The position numbers and the translations under genes are program-made. The notes below the pieces were generated by a model. It did not search any database. It saw nothing but the letters and a program-made list of their open reading frames with translations, and had not been told where the DNA came from. 17,877 nucleotides of DNA from CAZXCQ01 sp964639275 (GTDB taxonomy: Bacteria; Desulfobacterota; DSM-4660; Desulfatiglandales; Desulfatiglandaceae): positions 1-17,877 of the forward strand of contig CAZXCQ010000120.1 of NCBI GenBank assembly GCA_964639275.1. The letters are read 5' to 3'. This document shows positions 1 through 6,855 of the stretch, piece after piece (positions within the stretch are counted from its first letter, which is position 1; every line of letters starts with the position of its first letter).

Positions 1-6
1 GGTCTC

Positions 7-31
7 AGACAGGCTTGTCTGCCTCAGGCAG
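7..31. repeat. Overlapping small palindromes after the CoA operon
   Basis: AGACA-GGCT-TGTCT (7-20) and CTGCCT-C-AGGCAG (19-31) overlap by two bases, so only one can form at a time. Read from the minus strand there is no T-run, so this is not a standard terminator. It may be a REP-type repeat at the operon end. Confidence 0.4.
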
Positions 32-40
32 GGATACGCC

Positions 41-103
41 CTTCAAAACGGAACCCCCATTCCCCTGTCCAAGTGTCAATATTGAAAAAGGCCAACCTGA
101 TAC
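41..103 (+). repeat. TIR element, copy A (right half)
   Basis: From CCCCCATTCCCCTGTCCAAG to TTGAAAAAGGCCAACCTGAT, this matches 5724-5774 closely over about 50 bases with a handful of changes. The left terminal repeat is not recognisable. It lies just after the last gene of the CoA operon. Confidence 0.65.
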
Positions 104-107
104 GAAA

Positions 108-1895
108 TCACAGCTTTCCAAGAAATTTTCTTTCCGGGTCAAAAATCCTGATGAGCATCAGCTCCCTCAGGGATGGGAGGTTGACCCAGACCACGTTCCT
201 GGCAACCTTTAGCTCCCACCCGCAATTGTCCTTTATATATCGCACTGTCTCCTCTTCACCCCGGCATTTGGGGTTTGGAAAAAGCCCGGTCAGCAAAAGC
301 TCTTGACCCTCCTCCTTTTTTTCAAGGACCCCCATGGTGGATACAAGGGTCCTGACCCTCTTTCCCGGACTTGTGATATAGGGTACCTCTGCCACAAAGG
401 TGCCGGGCCGCTGAATCGCCGTCACTACCACCTCGCGTGCCGAGCTTGCAATGTCATTCGCCCCGCCGGAGCCCACCATGTAGATCCCTTTTCCAGGGAC
501 CTTGGTGCTGTTGATATTGCCAAAGCGATCGATCTGGCCTGCACCCAGAGACCCGATGCAGCGGTTTCGGGCACCACCCGCAAAGATCCCCATCACGTGA
601 TGGAGATCGGTGAGCATCTTGCACGATGGAAAATTGCGGGTATTAAAGGTGGTGGGGTCCCCCGGCCTGGGGGCATAGCCAAACATCCCGGCCTCTGCCA
701 TGATATCCATGTCGGTGCCCGCCTCCCGGAGCTGATAATAGGCCATCCAACCCGCCAGGTTTGCCATCCCGGCCCCGCAGAGGATACTTCTATAGCCGCG
801 CTCCTTGACCTTTTGCTGGAGCATCCTTGATCCCACCACGATCGCCATCTCGGCGCGAGTCGCTTCTTCGCTATCTGAAAAACTCCCCCTGAGATCCCGG
901 AACTCCACCTCCCATGAGTCATCCTGGATCTTTCCCTTGAGATAGAGGAGTCTCTTCCGGCCCAATCGTTGGAGATACGCTTCGTGCTCAGGGGCACCCA
1001 GCACCCACTGATCTATCCAGGCCTTAAGGGTCTCTTCATCCTTGGCAGCCTCTTTGGCCTCTGAGATAAATTCATAGTCTTCTCCATAGCCCTCGAAATC
1101 CTCCAGTCCCCTCTGTGGATGCTTGCTTGGATGTCCTCCAAAAGGGACTTCAGAGACGGTCAGGACATACTGTCCGGGCAGTTTGACCAGATGCGAGTAC
1201 CGCCGGATATACTCTGTGGATACGACCTTCTCAACCGTCACAATGGCCCCCAGCCGGCTGGCCATCGCGCCGTAGACATTTTCCACATTGGGAGCCAGAA
1301 AAATGGTGTTCCCGTAAGGATCGGCAACCGCGCCATGGAGAATGCTCACATCAGGGGCAAGTGCCTTGACCAGCCCGATCTTCTCGCCCGGCCGGAAAGG
1401 GTCTTCCATCTCCAGGAAGGAATCGCTGTTCTCCACGGCCATGCTGCTGCCCAGGATGGAATTCGTGGGCAAAAAGCCCACTCCCATGGCAGCGGCCTTG
1501 AGCCGCAGGGGAAGCGTCAGGATCGACCAGTTCTCAAATTCCACCGTCTTGTCGCGGTATGCGCGCTGAAAGGCCGCGTTGGGCCCGGGGGTGGGGTAGG
1601 AGTCACCGCAGTATGAGACGATCAGTTTCTTGGCCAGCCTGCCATAGAGAAATACCGCGGTTGGGTGGTTCATTCCCACGCCGATGAGGGTAAAGCCTGG
1701 CGACTTGCCCCAGAACTGCCGGGCAATCTCGTAGATGGTTGCTGTTGCCCATCTGACGCCCGCCTGGCCAAAGTGGATGGACATGCCCGGCTTGATATGC
1801 CTGGCCACGGCCTCCTTTAACCCGCAGAGCTTGTTCCTTCCTTCATTGGCCTTGATGGGGACCACCCTGTTTATGATTTCTTGATACCCCGCCAT
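108..1895 (-). CDS. Fused class I (glutaconate-type) CoA-transferase, alpha plus beta
   Basis: Likely transfers CoA between an acyl-CoA and a free carboxylic acid in the cytoplasm, either activating the substrate of the neighbouring beta-oxidation genes or recovering CoA from a product. The 595-residue protein reads as two CoA-transferase halves in one chain: an alpha-like half to about residue 320 (GVGMNHPTAVF region, then ADPYGNTIF at 191-199) and a beta-like half from about 345. The beta half keeps the family signature GAGQIDRFGNINST (451-464) and GSGGAND (475-481). Glu401 in MAEAGMFG sits where beta subunits carry the catalytic Glu of the E(S/N)G motif. Most glutaconate or IpdAB-type enzymes are two separate subunits of about 260-320 residues, so this is a fusion. 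It starts with ATG 3 bases after the thiolase stop, with a weak AAGGGA inside the thiolase end, suggesting translational coupling. It is last in the operon. It could instead be an acyl-CoA hydrolase, as IpdAB is; the substrate is unknown. Confidence 0.85.
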   Translation of the reverse strand: MAGYQEIINRVVPIKANEGRNKLCGLKEAVARHIKPGMSIHFGQAGVRWATATIYEIARQFWGKSPGFTLIGVGMNHPTAVFLYGRLAKKLIVSYCGDSYPTPGPNAAFQRAYRDKTVEFENWSILTLPLRLKAAAMGVGFLPTNSILGSSMAVENSDSFLEMEDPFRPGEKIGLVKALAPDVSILHGAVADPYGNTIFLAPNVENVYGAMASRLGAIVTVEKVVSTEYIRRYSHLVKLPGQYVLTVSEVPFGGHPSKHPQRGLEDFEGYGEDYEFISEAKEAAKDEETLKAWIDQWVLGAPEHEAYLQRLGRKRLLYLKGKIQDDSWEVEFRDLRGSFSDSEEATRAEMAIVVGSRMLQQKVKERGYRSILCGAGMANLAGWMAYYQLREAGTDMDIMAEAGMFGYAPRPGDPTTFNTRNFPSCKMLTDLHHVMGIFAGGARNRCIGSLGAGQIDRFGNINSTKVPGKGIYMVGSGGANDIASSAREVVVTAIQRPGTFVAEVPYITSPGKRVRTLVSTMGVLEKKEEGQELLLTGLFPNPKCRGEEETVRYIKDNCGWELKVARNVVWVNLPSLRELMLIRIFDPERKFLGKL

Positions 1896-1898
1896 TGG

Positions 1899-3032
1899 CT
1901 AATCCCTTATAAAGATATGAACCGCGCAGGCCCCGGCCTCCAATCCAGGAATTGCCCCACCCATGGTATGCGTGAGTCCGACCCGTGGGGCCTTAACCTG
2001 ACGTTTTCCGGCCTGTCGCCTCAGTTGTTGGACGATCTCGACCACCTGGGCAACGCCGGTCGCACCAAGGGGATGCCCTTTTGACAGGAGCCCGCCGCTC
2101 GGATTAACCGGGATCCTCCCGGTGATCTCGGTCTCACCCTCCTGGATCATCCGTCCCCCTTCGCCTCTGGGGCAAAAACCCAGATTTTCATAGTGGAGGA
2201 TCTCGCCCACGCTAAAGGCATCATGACACTCGCACACATCGATCTCATCCGGTCCCACTGAGGCCATCTCGTATGCCATCGCTGCGGTCTCTCTGGTAAG
2301 GGGGGATTCGAGGATATTATCACCGCTCCGCACAAACTCGCCGGAACGTACCACCGACCCGGCCACCCGCACCGGCGGATTATCCGACCGCCTGGCCTCG
2401 CTGCGGCTGCAAACAATGGCCGCTGCGGCCCCGTCGCCGGTAGGGCAGCATTGAAGGAGGGTCAGGGGGTCAGCCACCATACGGGAGTTGAGGACCTGAT
2501 CCAGCGTGACCGGTTCCTGATATTGGGCCAGGGGATTGAGGGAGGCATTTCTGTGGCTCTTGACAGAGACCATGGCAAGCTGCTCCCGGGTGGTGCAATA
2601 TTCGTACATGTGCCGCATGGCCTTCATGGCATAATGGCCCGGCAAGACCCGGCCCTGTAACCCATCCAGATCTTCTGGGTTTGGAGGAAGCAAGCCACCC
2701 CCCACTTTCTCCATCCCCACGGCCAGGGCGAGGTCGTATAGACCGCTCGCAACCGAGAGATATGCCTGGCGAAAGGCGGTGGACCCACCGGCGCAGGCGT
2801 TTTCCACATTGACCACCTCGATGCCGCTAATCCCGGCCTGTCTTAAGGCCCGCTGACCCGCCACCCTGCCCTGATGGGAATGCCCAAAATAGGCGACCGG
2901 CAGTCTCCTGGGCCCGACCCCTGAATCCCTTATGGCCGACACGATCGCCTGTCTGCCAAGCTCATCGACCCATACATCCGGAAACTTGCCAAACCGCACC
3001 ATTCCGATGCCGATGACAAATACGTCTCTCAT
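1899..3032 (-). CDS. Thiolase family protein (SCP-x/BbsB-like acyl-CoA acyltransferase)
   Basis: Predicted to cleave a 3-oxoacyl-CoA with CoA in the cytoplasm. The 377-residue chain shows the nucleophile cysteine in VENACAGGSTA (Cys80), the ECHDAFSVGE segment (268-277) and NPSGGLLSKGHPLGATG (310-326) with catalytic His320. The C-terminal segment reads THTMGGA (354-360), lacking the Cys-Gly-Gly of classical acetyl-CoA acetyltransferases. This pattern is typical of the SCP-2/SCP-x thiolase branch that works with a DUF35 partner. That partner is encoded immediately upstream with a 30-base gap, as for BbsA/BbsB of anaerobic toluene degradation and similar steroid and acyl-CoA thiolases. The ATG start has GGAG 5 bases upstream. 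The true substrate cannot be inferred; a purely biosynthetic role is unlikely given the CoA-transferase and acyl-CoA dehydrogenase neighbours. Confidence 0.88.
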   Translation of the reverse strand: MRDVFVIGIGMVRFGKFPDVWVDELGRQAIVSAIRDSGVGPRRLPVAYFGHSHQGRVAGQRALRQAGISGIEVVNVENACAGGSTAFRQAYLSVASGLYDLALAVGMEKVGGGLLPPNPEDLDGLQGRVLPGHYAMKAMRHMYEYCTTREQLAMVSVKSHRNASLNPLAQYQEPVTLDQVLNSRMVADPLTLLQCCPTGDGAAAAIVCSRSEARRSDNPPVRVAGSVVRSGEFVRSGDNILESPLTRETAAMAYEMASVGPDEIDVCECHDAFSVGEILHYENLGFCPRGEGGRMIQEGETEITGRIPVNPSGGLLSKGHPLGATGVAQVVEIVQQLRRQAGKRQVKAPRVGLTHTMGGAIPGLEAGACAVHIFIRD

Positions 3033-3062
3033 CTAAACTCCGAAACCCCTCGACTCCCTTAC

Positions 3063-3500
3063 TCACCCCTTCTCAACCGGCCTGAATAGATAGGAGATCA
3101 CTTCGTTGCCCTCCCTGTCAAGGGCAATTGGCCCGAAGGTCAACTCCACCGGCCCATCAAACTGGATCTCGTCTGGATCTACCGTTGTCAGTTGAGCAAA
3201 CAGGCGGACCCCTTCAGGAAGGTCCACCAGGGCCGTGGCATACGGGGGTTCAAACCCGGCCGGGGCCTGACGAACGATCGTATAGGTATAGAGCTTGCCC
3301 CTTTGACTCAAGGAGATCTCCTTCATCCCCACCCCTTCCTGGCACTCCGGGCAAATCCTCCTTTTTGGAAAAAAACTCCGGCCGCACCCCTCACACCGAC
3401 TCCCGATAAGACGCGCAGAGCCATTATCCGGGAGTGGCCATGTGAAGAGCCCTTCCATGACCGGGACCCTCCCCTTCACCTTTCGATCTTCTTGATTCAC
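3063..3500 (-). CDS. DUF35 zinc-ribbon/OB-fold protein, thiolase partner
   Basis: Small accessory subunit expected to form a complex with the downstream thiolase. In this family the rubredoxin-like zinc ribbon and the OB fold help hold the acyl-CoA or the complex together. The 145-residue protein has four cysteines as CEGCG (Cys36, Cys39) and CPEC (Cys50, Cys53), the CX2C-X10-CX2C ribbon, followed by a beta-rich OB-fold region (about 60-140: GKLYTYTIVRQAP, FEPPYATALVDLPEGVRLFA). The start is GTG at 3498-3500, chosen because AGGAG lies 7 bases upstream; an internal ATG at codon 15 would be the alternative. It sits 23 bases after the acyl-CoA dehydrogenase stop and 30 bases before the thiolase, inside the operon. 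Family assignment is firm; the specific partner is inferred from position. Confidence 0.88.
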   Translation of the reverse strand: MNQEDRKVKGRVPVMEGLFTWPLPDNGSARLIGSRCEGCGRSFFPKRRICPECQEGVGMKEISLSQRGKLYTYTIVRQAPAGFEPPYATALVDLPEGVRLFAQLTTVDPDEIQFDGPVELTFGPIALDREGNEVISYLFRPVEKG

Positions 3501-3523
3501 TTCGGTTCTCCTGAAACGGCTTT

Positions 3524-4684
3524 TTATGCAATAGCCGAGATCCCCAGGACCTCCCTGCCGATGATCAATTTTTGAATCTCCGTTGTCCCGTCCGGGATCG
3601 TGTAGACCCGGGCGTCCCGGAAGTATCTCTCGACAGGGAACTCCTCGGACAGCCCATAGGCGCCATGGATCTCAATGGCCTTGGAGGTAACCCGCACGGC
3701 CACCTCAGTGGCATAGAGTTTTGCCATGGAGGCCTCCCGGGTGAACCTGCCCCCCTGGTCAATCCGGTCCAGTCCCTTGTAGGCAAGCAACCGGGCGGCC
3801 TCGGTCTCTGTCACCATCTCTGCGATCATCTCCTGGATGAGCTGGTACGATGCGATGGGTTTTCCGAACTGATCCCGCTCTCTGGCATAGGCTATGGACG
3901 AATCGATGGCTGCCTGGGCGATTCCCACCGCCGAAACCGCGGCCAGACACCGGGCGATCTGGATGTTCCTGAGCGCCCCTTTAAAGGCGCCTCCCTCCTC
4001 CCCTATGAGGGCCTCCTGTGGCACAAAACAATCTTCAAAGACGATCTCGGCGGTCGGAAAAGACCGAACCCCCATCTTTTTGATTTCCTTTGAGATAAAA
4101 GGGGACTCTCTCCTATCAACGATAAAGCGTGAAATCCCCCGGGGCCCCAGTTGCGGGTCAGTGGAGGCGTAAGTGATCACGATCTCCGCAATGGTCCCAT
4201 TTGAGATCCACATCTTGGTCCCATTGATCCGATATCCCCCGTCACACCGCAAGGCCCTCGTCTTGATGGCCGCCACATCCGAGCCTGTATTGGGTTCGGT
4301 TATTCCTGAGCAACCCACGATCTCGCCCTTGAGTAAGGGGGAGAGGTATCTCTGCCTTTGCTCAGGGCTTCCAGCCCCATGGATGGTCCTTGCGCTACTG
4401 GCTGTGATGCCTGCCACGCCCCCGAGGGATGCATAGACCCTGCGAAGCTCCTCAATAAGAAGACCATAGGTCAGGAATGTCAGCCCGGCCCCTCCATCCT
4501 CTTCGGGAACGGTGCTCCCCAGATATCCAAAAGGGATCAACAGCGCCAGGAGTTCATGGGCCTTTCGCTTGCTGAGCGGCCCTTCCCGATCCAGGTCGGA
4601 GGCAACAGGGACTATCTCTTTTTCCAGAAATTTGCGGACGGTTTCTTTTAGCATCCGCTGTTCATCTGTGAGCTCAAAAATCAT
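3524..4684 (-). CDS. Acyl-CoA dehydrogenase with Asp at the usual catalytic Glu position
   Basis: FAD-dependent alpha,beta-dehydrogenation of an acyl-CoA, passing electrons to ETF in the cytoplasm. The 386 residues match a full-length family member: N-terminal helical domain (1-115), the middle-domain flavin motif GITEPNTGSD (127-136) with WISNG (159-163), and the C-terminal helical domain with ARERDQFGKPI (267-277) and EIHGAYGLSEEFPVERYFRD (338-357). Where short-chain enzymes carry the base Glu in YEGT, this protein reads YTIPDGTTEIQ, so Asp365 is at that place. Asp-type relatives include enzymes acting on cyclic acyl-CoAs, so a cyclic or branched substrate is possible but unproven. ATG start with AGG 5 bases upstream. 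It leads the compact four-gene part of the operon; 160 repeat-containing bases separate it from the upstream SDR. Confidence 0.9.
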   Translation of the reverse strand: MIFELTDEQRMLKETVRKFLEKEIVPVASDLDREGPLSKRKAHELLALLIPFGYLGSTVPEEDGGAGLTFLTYGLLIEELRRVYASLGGVAGITASSARTIHGAGSPEQRQRYLSPLLKGEIVGCSGITEPNTGSDVAAIKTRALRCDGGYRINGTKMWISNGTIAEIVITYASTDPQLGPRGISRFIVDRRESPFISKEIKKMGVRSFPTAEIVFEDCFVPQEALIGEEGGAFKGALRNIQIARCLAAVSAVGIAQAAIDSSIAYARERDQFGKPIASYQLIQEMIAEMVTETEAARLLAYKGLDRIDQGGRFTREASMAKLYATEVAVRVTSKAIEIHGAYGLSEEFPVERYFRDARVYTIPDGTTEIQKLIIGREVLGISAIA

Positions 4685-4732
4685 AAGAACCTATCCTCGC
4701 AGGGATGACGGAAAAATGGTATTTAACCCCTG

Positions 4733-4802
4733 GTATCAATTTAGCTTTCTGAAAATTGGCACTTGGAGAGGGGTATGGGGTTTCAAAAGGCTAATGTGTT
4801 AC
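4733..4802 (-). repeat. TIR element, copy B (between SDR and acyl-CoA dehydrogenase)
   Basis: A short element with diverged terminal inverted repeats: GTATCAATTTAGC at the left and GGCTAATGTGTTAC at the right. The core CACTTGGAGAGGGGTATGGGG is the reverse complement of the core in the copies at 41-103 and 5719-5774. It lies in the gap between two genes of the same operon and directly abuts the TTGAACC-type repeat at 4801-4840. No coding potential is visible. Confidence 0.65.
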
Positions 4803-4840
4803 AACCCGTGAACTTTGGAACCTTGAACCTGAGAACCTAT
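4801..4840 (+). repeat. TTGAACC-type short repeat cluster
   Basis: Contains AACCCGTGAAC, GGAACCTTGAACC and GAGAACC in a row, the same building block as the 42-base repeats at 12459-12500 and 17825-17866. It sits just upstream of the SDR 3' end (stop at 4845 on the minus strand) and next to TIR element copy B. Confidence 0.6.
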
Positions 4841-4844
4841 ATAG

Positions 4845-5633
4845 CTATACCATACAGTACCCTCCGCTTACGCTGATCGTCTGACCGGTAATAAAATCTG
4901 CCCTTTCAGATGCCAGGAAAAGGACCATGTCTGCGATCTCTTCCGGCTGTGCGTACCTGCGCAAGGGATAGGCCTTTAGGATCTTTTTGAGCAGGGCGTC
5001 TGCCTTCTCCTTTCCCATCTCCTGCTCACGGGCCTTCCGTCTCTGGAGCGTGGTCTCGGTTTCCGTGGCCCCGGGTGAGACCACATTGATGGTTATTCCA
5101 AGGGGTCCCAACTCCTTTGCCAGGGCCTTTGAGTGGCCAATAATACCCGCCTTTGAGGCCGAATACACAGACATCCGCGGCTCCCCTGCCCTGCCCGCAT
5201 CAGAGGCAATGGAGATGATCTTTCCCCTCTTTTGCTCCACCATATGTTCCACAACCGCCCGGTTGCAGTTGAGCGTTCCCATCAGACCCACCCCCAGGAC
5301 ACGATCCCAGTCTCCATGGGTCTGATCCAGAAAAAGTTTTCCCTGATCACCCAGACCGGCATTATTGACAAGCACGTGGAGACCGCCGAAACAATCCACG
5401 ACCTCTTTTACCATGAGTGCCACCTCTTGGTAGCGCGTAATGTCAGCCGGACAGGCCATGGCCTCACCGCCCAGGTCTCTCGCCTCCCGGGCCACGGCCT
5501 CGGCCCGATCAACGAGGAGGTCATTTACCCCCACACAGGCCCCCTCCCGTGCAAACCCCAGGACGATTGCCCGGCCGATCCCGCGGCCCCCGCCCGTAAC
5601 CAGCACTGATTTTCCCTTCAACCCCAGTTCCAT
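4845..5633 (-). CDS. Short-chain dehydrogenase/reductase (3-hydroxyacyl-CoA or 3-oxoacyl reductase type)
   Basis: NAD(P)-dependent oxidoreductase of the classical SDR family, cytoplasmic. In this operon it most plausibly oxidises a 3-hydroxyacyl-CoA to the 3-oxoacyl-CoA consumed by the thiolase. The 262 residues contain the Rossmann motif TGGGRGIG (13-20), NNAG (90-93), the catalytic serine in SIASDAG (141-147) and YSASK with Tyr157 and Lys161. The C-terminus SVSGGYCMV is typical of FabG-like enzymes. Asp38 in VNDLL, after the second beta strand, is more consistent with NAD(H) than NADP(H), by family rule. ATG start with GAGGAG 7 bases upstream. It is the first gene of the minus-strand cluster; the 160-base gap to the acyl-CoA dehydrogenase is filled by two repeat elements. 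A FabG role in fatty acid synthesis is less likely given its neighbours. Confidence 0.85.
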   Translation of the reverse strand: MELGLKGKSVLVTGGGRGIGRAIVLGFAREGACVGVNDLLVDRAEAVAREARDLGGEAMACPADITRYQEVALMVKEVVDCFGGLHVLVNNAGLGDQGKLFLDQTHGDWDRVLGVGLMGTLNCNRAVVEHMVEQKRGKIISIASDAGRAGEPRMSVYSASKAGIIGHSKALAKELGPLGITINVVSPGATETETTLQRRKAREQEMGKEKADALLKKILKAYPLRRYAQPEEIADMVLFLASERADFITGQTISVSGGYCMV

Positions 5634-5678
5634 TTCAATCTCCTCGAGATTTACGACTGCCGTTTGAATTTGTGATTT

Positions 5679-5774
5679 CGTAACACTTTAGCATTTTGAA
5701 ACCCCGGCAATGGGGATTCCGAACCCCCATTCCCCTGTCCAAGTGTTAATTTTGAAAAAGGCTAAAGTGTTACG
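5679..5774 (+). repeat. TIR element, copy C (most complete, 96 bases)
   Basis: Bounded by a perfect 14-base inverted repeat: CGTAACACTTTAGC (5679-5692) and GCTAAAGTGTTACG (5761-5774). The interior has TTTTGAAACCCC, a small CCCC/GGGG hairpin and the core CCCCCATTCCCCTGTCCAAG shared with the copy at 41-103. It is non-coding and lies in the leader of the SDR gene. The form resembles a tiny MITE or REP-type element. No transposase was found in the window. Confidence 0.75.
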
Positions 5775-5783
5775 TGATTTCCC

Positions 5784-5801
5784 AATCGCCAATCAACAAT
5801 C
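5784..5801 (+). repeat. 18-base direct repeat, first copy
   Basis: AATCGCCAATCAACAATC occurs identically at 6814-6831. The two copies flank the XRE-cupin regulator gene and its divergent promoter region. Each is followed by an A-rich stretch. They may be dispersed repeats or binding sites; the sequence alone does not decide. Confidence 0.6.
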
Positions 5802-5824
5802 GAAAATCCCCCATCACCAATTTT

Positions 5825-5882
5825 ACCCCGTTAAATTCATGGCAATGACGAGCGTAGCGGATTTAATGGGGTGTCGCTCGTC
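5825..5882. ncRNA. Candidate pseudoknot or structured leader
   Basis: Two inverted repeats interleave. ACCCCGTTAAAT (5825-5836) pairs with ATTTAATGGGGT (5861-5872), and GACGAGCG (5847-5854) pairs with CGCTCGTC (5875-5882). The order 1-2-1'-2' is that of an H-type pseudoknot. Pairing is complete if transcribed from the plus strand (one G-U) and has one A-C mismatch from the minus strand. It lies between the stop of the XRE-cupin gene and the start of the SDR gene, so on the minus strand it would be in the SDR operon leader. It could also be just a dispersed repeat. Confidence 0.4.
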
Positions 5883-5912
5883 ACTCCGCTCAGCATTCTG
5901 CATTCCACACTC

Positions 5913-6530
5913 CTACGGGATCCATCTGTCGAGCGAAGAGAGCGGTAGCGGGGTCATCGCCCACAGAAATTTGAGATCCCCTTTGCCGGAGTTATACCAG
6001 CGGTGGGGCCTCTCAGAATTGAAATGGATGCTGTCGCCTTCGGTGAGTATATACGGCTCCTCATCGACAACAAAAGACATCTCACCATTCAGAACCAGAA
6101 AAAGCTCCTCCCCTTTATGGGCATCCGATCGCAGACCGCTCCTGGCCTCAGGTCCAAAGGTAAAGATGCAGGCCTCCATCTGCCCGCCATCCAGGCACAT
6201 TGCCAGGACCTCCATCTTTGAACCCGAAGGGCTGGTAAGCACCCGCCGGTAGTCCTTTCTAACCAGCTCCAGCCGTTCCTTAAAATGAAAATACCCATTC
6301 TCTTCCTGGGTAAAAAAGCCTATCCCTTTATTCAAGGCCCGCGCAATCTTCATCAGGACGGTGATACTGGGAATCATCTCCTTCTTTTCTATCTTATGAA
6401 TCGCTGCCGGGGAGACACCCGCCCTCCGAGCCAGCTCATTCAGTGTCTGACCCGCCTCCTTACGGCACATCCGGATCTTATCGCCGATGCTATCCACTAT
6501 GGTTTCAACACTAAAATCCTTCATCTCCAT
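5913..6530 (-). CDS. XRE-family transcriptional regulator with C-terminal cupin
   Basis: DNA-binding regulator that probably senses a small molecule through its cupin barrel and controls the adjacent catabolic genes. The 205 residues comprise an N-terminal HTH of the Cro/C1 type (about 16-70: QTLNELARRAGVSPAAIHKI) and a C-terminal cupin (about 120-200: KGEELFLVLNGEMSFVVDEE, then GDSIHFNSERPHRWYN, with His and Glu residues of the cupin motifs). This two-domain layout and length are standard for the family. ATG start with AGGA about 6 bases upstream; a second in-frame ATG at codon 3 is possible. It sits upstream of the minus-strand catabolic operon and is divergent from the second SDR gene, a usual position for a local regulator. 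Its ligand and targets are not visible. Confidence 0.88.
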   Translation of the reverse strand: MEMKDFSVETIVDSIGDKIRMCRKEAGQTLNELARRAGVSPAAIHKIEKKEMIPSITVLMKIARALNKGIGFFTQEENGYFHFKERLELVRKDYRRVLTSPSGSKMEVLAMCLDGGQMEACIFTFGPEARSGLRSDAHKGEELFLVLNGEMSFVVDEEPYILTEGDSIHFNSERPHRWYNSGKGDLKFLWAMTPLPLSSLDRWIP

Positions 6531-6559
6531 ATTTTTCCTATCCTATTATTAATTCTCAA

Positions 6560-6588
6560 AATCTATTTAATATGTGAAACCCTGTCAA
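6560..6588 (-). promoter_or_regulatory. Candidate sigma70 promoter of the XRE-cupin gene
   Basis: On the minus strand, TTGACA (6583-6588) and TAGATT (6560-6565) are separated by 17 bases. The -35 box is perfect and the -10 matches 4 of 6. The predicted transcript would begin about 20-25 bases before the ATG at 6530. Confidence 0.5.
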
Positions 6589-6614
6589 GGGAAATTTATG
6601 CTCCCTGATGTATA

Positions 6615-6648
6615 GTGTTTAGCCTTTTGAAACCAGGGGTATGGGGGT
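6615..6648 (+). repeat. TIR element, partial copy D (left half)
   Basis: GTGTTTAGCCTTTTGAAACC followed by AGGGGTATGGGGG matches the left end of the TIR family (compare 5681 onward). The right half and second terminal repeat are absent. Confidence 0.6.
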
Positions 6649-6707
6649 TTGCGCTTCAGCGGGAATGAAAGGGAAGCACCCATTTTTCCCTTGACATCCG
6701 TATTTTT

Positions 6708-6735
6708 TTGGCTGTACGTTGTTTACTATTATAAA
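6708..6735 (+). promoter_or_regulatory. Possible promoter for the second SDR gene
   Basis: TTGGCT (6708-6713) and TATAAA (6730-6735) with a 16-base spacer. A stronger TTGACA at 6691-6696 lacks a good -10 box at the right distance. Weak assignment. Confidence 0.3.
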
Positions 6736-6813
6736 TGATTCTTCTTTCGGGTGACATGCCTTCACGACAATACTATTACCCTTAGAGTTTAGACTTTGCA
6801 TCTAATAACCAAC

Positions 6814-6831
6814 AATCGCCAATCAACAATC
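6814..6831 (+). repeat. 18-base direct repeat, second copy
   Basis: AATCGCCAATCAACAATC, identical to 5784-5801, lying 24 bases before the second SDR start codon. Confidence 0.6.
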
Positions 6832-6855
6832 ATAAATCCTTCAGGAGGAAACCGG

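Larger units (their letters stand above)
6531..6855. other. Divergent intergenic region between XRE-cupin and SDR genes
   Basis: Non-coding. It contains the candidate promoter of the regulator (6560-6588), a half copy of the TIR element (6615-6648), a possible promoter for the second SDR (6708-6735), the 18-base repeat (6814-6831) and the SDR Shine-Dalgarno. No clear palindromic operator for the XRE protein stood out. Confidence 0.6.

Noticed and set aside
7..31. Rho-independent terminator of the CoA operon
   Set aside because: The palindromes are not followed by a T-run on the minus strand, and they overlap so cannot both form.
303..830. A 175-codon plus-strand frame inside the CoA-transferase gene
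   Set aside because: It lies entirely opposite a well-supported gene with family motifs; its composition (His, Arg, Pro rich) is that of an antisense shadow.
6796..6855. Upstream extension of the second SDR by 20 codons
   Set aside because: The added residues translate the 18-base repeat region, and the AGGAGG site serves the ATG at 6856.
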